This document shows, one piece after another, positions 5,961 through 7,047 of a stretch of 7,047 nt of DNA (the stretch's first letter is position 1; every line of letters begins with the position of its first letter). Source of the DNA: Desulfobacteraceae bacterium (lineage in GTDB: Bacteria > Desulfobacterota > Desulfobacteria > Desulfobacterales > DAOWNP01); the NCBI GenBank assembly GCA_030642545.1, contig DAOWNP010000125.1, positions 1 through 7,047 on the forward strand. The letters run 5' to 3'. The position numbers and the translations under genes are program-made. Below the pieces are notes generated by a model. That model made no database searches and had not been told where the DNA came from. It worked only from the letters and a program-made list of their open reading frames with translations.

Positions 5961-6105
5961 AATCAATCCTTTTTTCGGGTCTGGTTCTAAATTCGGCCAT
6001 AGCTCAGTCCCGGTATTTAATGGCCGGCGTTATAACCAGACCCCTTTTTCCCCGAAGGGTTCATTCCCCAGACAGAGCCTGGGGAAGAGGGTTGAAAATT
6101 CAAAA
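5961..6105 (-). promoter_or_regulatory. Structured rseC leader with the ribosome binding site
   Basis: This 145-bp gap after the flavoprotein gene carries three possible hairpins on the - strand: TTCCCCAG/CTGGGGAA around a 7-nt loop (6086-6064), CCC-TTCG-GGG with a UUCG tetraloop (6059-6051, one extra G at 6050), and CGGCCAT/ATGGCCG around a 19-nt loop (6026-5994). None has a T-run, so they do not look like terminators. The Shine-Dalgarno AAGGA (5971-5967) lies 6 nt before the TTG start. No -35/-10 pair was recognised, so rseC may be read from the upstream gene. Confidence 0.5.
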
Positions 6106-7047
6106 TCAGTTTATTGAACTTTTATAGCATATCAGCCCGCATTGAAGGCATCTTTTTGCTTCGGCCAGGGCTGTTTTTTCGTCAAATCCTTTTTCGAGCT
6201 CATCGCAGGTTTCCATATCTTCACATGGGGCTAAAGGCATTATCTGACGCGGCATTATTTCTACATTTTTAAGGGTATCAATGTTTTGAACCATGGAATC
6301 AGAAGTCAAAATTGTGTCAGGCACAGATAAAGGGAGTCCATTTATTACCATATGAATGGATGCAGCAGCACGTCTCCCTCCGTTTATAGCCTTTATTGCG
6401 GCACTGTAGTCGGTCTTGACATCCCCAGGAGCAAAAAAGCCTTTGCTTTCATCCAGGACAGAAGGCTTACAGGGCTCAACACCTTTCCATAGCAAAGAAG
6501 GACCGGTATTATCATCTATGTCTGTATTAATTCTGGTAAAAATTAACTCGGGGAAGCGGCCTGAAGAGAGTATAAGAGATTTTGTCTTTATTGTTTGTTT
6601 AGCAGATCCATCCAAACGGGTATACTCTAAGCTTGAAAGCTGGTCTTCTTCACCGGTGATTTCAGTTATTCCCGAATTAAATATAAATTTAATACCTTCC
6701 TCTTCAATGTTTTTAAGGTCGGATTTTTCTGTTTCAACCTGGTCCCTTGTTTCCCTGAATATAATAGTGATTTTTTTTGCGCCATTCTTTTTACAAAGCC
6801 TGGCAGCTTTAAAAGCAAGGTTTCCGCCTCCTGCAATTACAACGTCTGATCTCCATTGAAATTTACTGTTTTCAGCCCCTTTAAGGAAATCAATAAGAAG
6901 ATAAATGCCTGGTACCGGCCCGGCAGTCTCTTTTGAATCTTGTAATAAACGGCTGTCCCATCCTCCAAAGGCTGTAAAAACAGCTTCGTAGCCATCGTTT
7001 AAAAGGGATTGCAGAGAAATATCTTTCCCCATCACTTTTTCAGTCTC
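6106..7047 (-). CDS. GltD-like FAD/NAD(P)H-dependent oxidoreductase, C-terminal part (runs off window)
   Basis: The 313 codons visible are the C-terminal part of a flavoprotein of the glutamate-synthase small-subunit type, which moves electrons between NAD(P)H, FAD and Fe-S centres. The frame is open through the right edge, so a GTG at 7035-7033 is not a credible start. Visible motifs, numbered from the edge, are EAVFTAFGGW (about 21-30), the nucleotide-binding VVIAGGGNLAFKAARL (about 69-84, with Lys where many relatives have the Asp of NxAxD), and the FAD-binding GFFAPGDVKTDYSAAIKAINGG (about 203-224). The tail EAKRCLQCGLICYKSSIN keeps only three Cys of what in some relatives continues into a ferredoxin domain. 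The true stop is UGA at 6108-6106, with another UGA two codons on. Next to rseC, an Rnf-linked role, possibly as a domain fused to or partnering RnfB, is plausible but unproven here. Confidence 0.8.
   Translation of the reverse strand, partial: ETEKVMGKDISLQSLLNDGYEAVFTAFGGWDSRLLQDSKETAGPVPGIYLLIDFLKGAENSKFQWRSDVVIAGGGNLAFKAARLCKKNGAKKITIIFRETRDQVETEKSDLKNIEEEGIKFIFNSGITEITGEEDQLSSLEYTRLDGSAKQTIKTKSLILSSGRFPELIFTRINTDIDDNTGPSLLWKGVEPCKPSVLDESKGFFAPGDVKTDYSAAIKAINGGRRAAASIHMVINGLPLSVPDTILTSDSMVQNIDTLKNVEIMPRQIMPLAPCEDMETCDELEKGFDEKTALAEAKRCLQCGLICYKSSIN

Noticed and set aside
6106..6108. Treating the UGA that ends the flavoprotein gene as another selenocysteine codon
   Set aside because: A second UGA follows after one codon and the sequence beyond shows no continuing domain. 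The CLQCGLIC tail just before it is a natural end.
5851..6117. An 88-codon + strand ORF
   Set aside because: It lies opposite the rseC start, the SECIS hairpin and the structured leader. Its protein is low-complexity with no recognisable family and it lacks a Shine-Dalgarno sequence.
6416..6859. A 147-codon + strand ORF
   Set aside because: It is antisense to the strongly supported flavoprotein and its translation is a Ser/Pro-rich shadow with no motif.
1..7047. CRISPR arrays, tRNA or rRNA genes
   Set aside because: No regularly spaced direct repeats, cloverleaf-like sequence or rRNA motifs were seen anywhere in the window.

Overview
The window looks like a piece of an AT-rich, selenocysteine-using anaerobe, most plausibly a deltaproteobacterium of the Desulfobacterales. 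This placement is inference. It rests on a TRAP transporter linked to a TatT lipoprotein, an RseC homologue beside a GltD-like flavoprotein (a context associated with Rnf), an in-frame UGA with a bacterial SECIS-type hairpin, and long AT-rich intergenic regions.

Layout. Positions 1-452 hold at most the tail of an upstream gene, then a strong sigma70-type promoter with an AT-rich palindrome. On the + strand follow dctP/tatP (453-1538), an 830-bp gap, dctQ (2369-2905), dctM (2980-4278) and tatT (4310-5200), closed by a clear intrinsic terminator (5221-5258). The gap between dctP and dctQ is not blank. It has a hairpin just after dctP, a second promoter with a palindrome almost identical to the first, and the decayed 5' end of a second dctP-like gene with a good Shine-Dalgarno sequence. 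This points to a former tandem binding-protein gene. P, Q and M together form a tripartite secondary importer; the T lipoprotein would work with the periplasmic P subunit, as in the Treponema TatP/TatT pair.

Positions 5258-5524 are a non-coding, imperfectly palindromic element with matching ends. It fills the space between the terminator and the stop codon of the convergent gene rseC.

On the - strand lie the C-terminal part of a GltD-like FAD/NAD(P)H oxidoreductase (6106-7047, entering from outside the window), a 145-bp intergenic stretch with hairpins, and rseC (5526-5960). The rseC frame begins at a TTG with a good Shine-Dalgarno sequence and contains one UGA. That UGA sits exactly where RseC proteins have the first Cys of their CxxCxxxxxC cluster. 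A hairpin with a GGU loop follows, starting 18 nt after the UGA, the same spacing as in E. coli fdhF. Conventional ORF calling would miss the start and report only the last 61 codons. This probable selenoprotein RseC is the most notable item in the window.
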